DNA from: an uncultured Neglectibacter sp.
GTDB lineage: Bacteria; Bacillota; Clostridia; Oscillospirales; Acutalibacteraceae
DNA: 64,000 nucleotides
Assembly: GCA_946554335.1 (NCBI GenBank)
Contig: CAMNSA010000002.1
Location: forward strand, 186,001-250,000
Direction of reading: 5' to 3'
Shown here: piece after piece, positions 62,552-64,000 of the stretch
Layout: the number at the start of each line of letters is the position of its first letter
Numbering within the stretch: the first letter of the stretch is position 1
Program-made: the position numbers and the translations under genes
Notes under the pieces: generated by a model
The model's input: only the letters and a program-made list of their open reading frames with translations
Databases searched by the model: none
What the model was told of the DNA's origin: nothing

Positions 62552-63479
62552 ATATATCAATCATTTGGAGCAGATCAACGACGCGGCGGTCACTTCCCCT
62601 GGGCGGATGATCCGGGAGGTGGAGGACTCCTATCACGAGCACCTGAAAAACATCGCAAGAAATATGACGGAGCAGCACACAGGCGCCCGCGTCTGTATGC
62701 TGGCCGGGCCCAGCAGCAGCGGTAAGACCACCACGGCGCATCTGCTGAAAATGTATCTCGAGGGCTTCGGCGTTCGGACGGTCATTATTTCCCTGGACGA
62801 TTTCTACCGGGGCGCGAAGCTTGCCCCGAAGCTGCCCAGCGGAGAGTATAACTATGAATCGGTAGAGGCGCTGCGGGTGGAAAAGGTGAAGGACTGTCTC
62901 TCAGAGGCTATCTCCACCGGAAGCTTCCGGGTGCCGAAATACAATTTTTCCCTGGGCCGCCCGGAGGGAAAGGAACGGGAATACCGGATCAGGAAAGAGG
63001 ATATGCTTATCGTGGAAGGTCTGCACGGTTTAAATCCGGTCTTCACAAGGGACCTTCCGGAAAAGAGCTGCATCAAGCTGTATGTCAGCGTCAAGCAGCA
63101 GATCAAGGACGCCAACGGAGAGGTGATCTCTCCCCACTATCTGCGGCTGGTGAGAAGGATCGTGCGGGATATCCAGTTTCGCAGCACCAGCCCGGAGGTG
63201 ACCATTTCCATGTGGCCTCAGGTGGTGGCGGGGGAGGATATGTACATCCGGCCTTACCGGTTGAGCGCGGACTATACTGTGAATTCCATCCATATCTATG
63301 AGCCCTGTGTGCTGCGCACCATCGCGATCCCCCTCTTGCGCCAGATTGCGGAGGACAGCCCCTATTACCGGAAGGCCAGAGATCTGGAATCCCGCCTGAT
63401 GCGCTTTGAGCCTGTTCCCGTGGAGCTTGTGCCGGAGGACTCCATGCTTCGGGAATTTCTGGGCCCCAAGGGAAGGTAA
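62523..63479 (+). CDS. Uridine-kinase-like nucleoside kinase
   Basis: 318 residues. P-loop RVCMLAGPSSSGKTTTAHLLKMYLEGFG near residue 58, VRTVIISLDDFYRGAKLAPKLPSGEYNYESVEAL (the DDFY motif), FRVPKYNFSLGRPEGKEREY, IVEGLHGLNPVF, then a helical tail. Larger homologues carry an N-terminal TGS/ThrRS-like part, which is absent here. It begins inside hemZ; GGAGGG lies 14 nt before the ATG, farther than ideal. Probably phosphorylates uridine or cytidine; exact substrate unknown. Confidence 0.85.
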   Translation: MSSFASGYIKYINHLEQINDAAVTSPGRMIREVEDSYHEHLKNIARNMTEQHTGARVCMLAGPSSSGKTTTAHLLKMYLEGFGVRTVIISLDDFYRGAKLAPKLPSGEYNYESVEALRVEKVKDCLSEAISTGSFRVPKYNFSLGRPEGKEREYRIRKEDMLIVEGLHGLNPVFTRDLPEKSCIKLYVSVKQQIKDANGEVISPHYLRLVRRIVRDIQFRSTSPEVTISMWPQVVAGEDMYIRPYRLSADYTVNSIHIYEPCVLRTIAIPLLRQIAEDSPYYRKARDLESRLMRFEPVPVELVPEDSMLREFLGPKGR

Positions 63480-63562
63480 GGCAGCGCGCCCGGAGGGCCG
63501 GGTTTGACGCCCTTATTAAGGGATATGTAAGAGAATCGTAAATTTTCCGGGTGGAAAACACC

Positions 63563-63590
63563 TTTACTTTCCCCTCTGTTATGCTATAAT
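63563..63590 (+). promoter_or_regulatory. promoter of the zinc-ribbon gene
   Basis: TTTACT, 16 nt, TATAAT; start near 63597. Confidence 0.55.
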
Positions 63591-63651
63591 ACAGTTAGAG
63601 AAAGCGAAGGCTTGAGCTTTCTTCCACCTATTTTAAAGGAGGTATCATTTC

Positions 63652-64000
63652 ATGGGTATTTTAGATGATGTGGTCATAAACGCAAAATCAGCAGCGGAGG
63701 CTGTGGGCAAGAAGGCAGGACAGCTGGTGGATGTCTCCAAGCTGCGCATCAGCGCCGCAGAGATCAATTCCGAGATCACCAAGCGCTATCAGGCCCTGGG
63801 CCAGTATGTTTACGAGGATCTTCGGGATAAGATCTCTGAGGACACCGAGGCTGCCGGGAAGGTAACGGAGCTGGATGAGTTGACCGCGCAGTACACCGCG
63901 GTGATGAAGGAGCTCAACGACAAGCAGAATCGCACCGTGTGCCCCTCCTGCGGAAAGCGCTGCTCTTCCGGGGACGCCTTCTGCTCTGTTTGCGGAACGA
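63652..64000 (+). CDS. Coiled-coil protein with C-terminal zinc ribbon (runs off the window)
   Basis: At least 116 codons. The first 75 residues are helical and alanine/lysine/glutamate rich (DDVVINAKSAAEAVGKKAGQ, LRISAAEINSEITKRYQALG), then a second helix and a treble-clef zinc ribbon CPSCGKRCSSGDAFCSVCG at the window edge. AAAGGAGG before the ATG. Proteins of this kind are common and uncharacterised in Firmicutes; the zinc ribbon suggests nucleic-acid or protein binding. The end is missing. Confidence 0.8.
   Translation, partial: MGILDDVVINAKSAAEAVGKKAGQLVDVSKLRISAAEINSEITKRYQALGQYVYEDLRDKISEDTEAAGKVTELDELTAQYTAVMKELNDKQNRTVCPSCGKRCSSGDAFCSVCGT

Overview
The window is a chromosomal segment of a GC-rich Firmicute of class Clostridia, most likely a gut member of the Oscillospirales or a nearby order. 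The evidence is the Gram-positive division cluster (sepF, ylmH, divIVA), a YunB-type sporulation protein, a ThiT transporter under a TPP riboswitch, HemZ, DUF1540, frequent TTG/GTG starts, and strong AAGGAGG ribosome sites. The order-level placement is inference.

Layout. 1-3.0 kb: 5' end of prfC on the minus strand, then a plus-strand SipW-type signal peptidase cassette (surface protein, peptidase, alternate-signal exported protein, 26-residue membrane microprotein). 3-8 kb: YuiD-like protein, queH plus two coupled genes, an EamA transporter, two tRNA-Ser genes and a small membrane protein. 8-15 kb: galE-maf-yunB-ligA-galK and the start of the next unit. 13.8-27.8 kb: a long plus-strand run for tRNA modification, mismatch repair and cell division (miaB, ylbF, mutS, mutL, miaA, HlyD-like adaptor, yggS, sepF, ylmH, divIVA, lspA, rluD-like, ComEA-like). 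28-36.8 kb: a minus-strand run (ppx, ppk, pfk, GyrI-like, TIM-barrel isomerase, pepT, Gfo/Idh oxidoreductase). 37-42 kb: tRNA-Ser(GGA), asnS, a repeat-rich gap, two tandem O-antigen-ligase-like proteins. 42-49 kb: TPP riboswitch-thiT, DUF1540 protein, HAD phosphatase, GNAT, PAP2, Ca2+-type P-ATPase. 49-51.9 kb: nfo-NUDIX-gdpD-methyltransferase. 51.9-54.8 kb: an AT-richer accessory patch. 54.8-64 kb: rlmD, a candidate small RNA, recJ-rel-hemZ-kinase, and a truncated zinc-ribbon gene.

Most of the window is ordinary housekeeping. The unusual material is in the gaps and the accessory patch: (1) a frameshifted four-helix-bundle (23S rRNA intervening-sequence-protein family) gene behind an array of GCGATAT/ATATCGC repeats that also supplies the stop codon of rlmD; (2) a promoter-to-terminator unit of about 110 nt without a credible ORF that carries a C-rich anti-Shine-Dalgarno stretch, a candidate regulatory RNA; (3) two paired operators around the -10 box of a SLOG/DUF1273 gene divergent from a small XRE regulator; (4) a junction where the 5' stub of a type III methyltransferase gene meets the 3' end of a DUF4180 gene; (5) TTAG/CTAA-rich repeats that three times begin at a gene's TAG stop codon; (6) a perfect three-way-junction fold in the queH leader.
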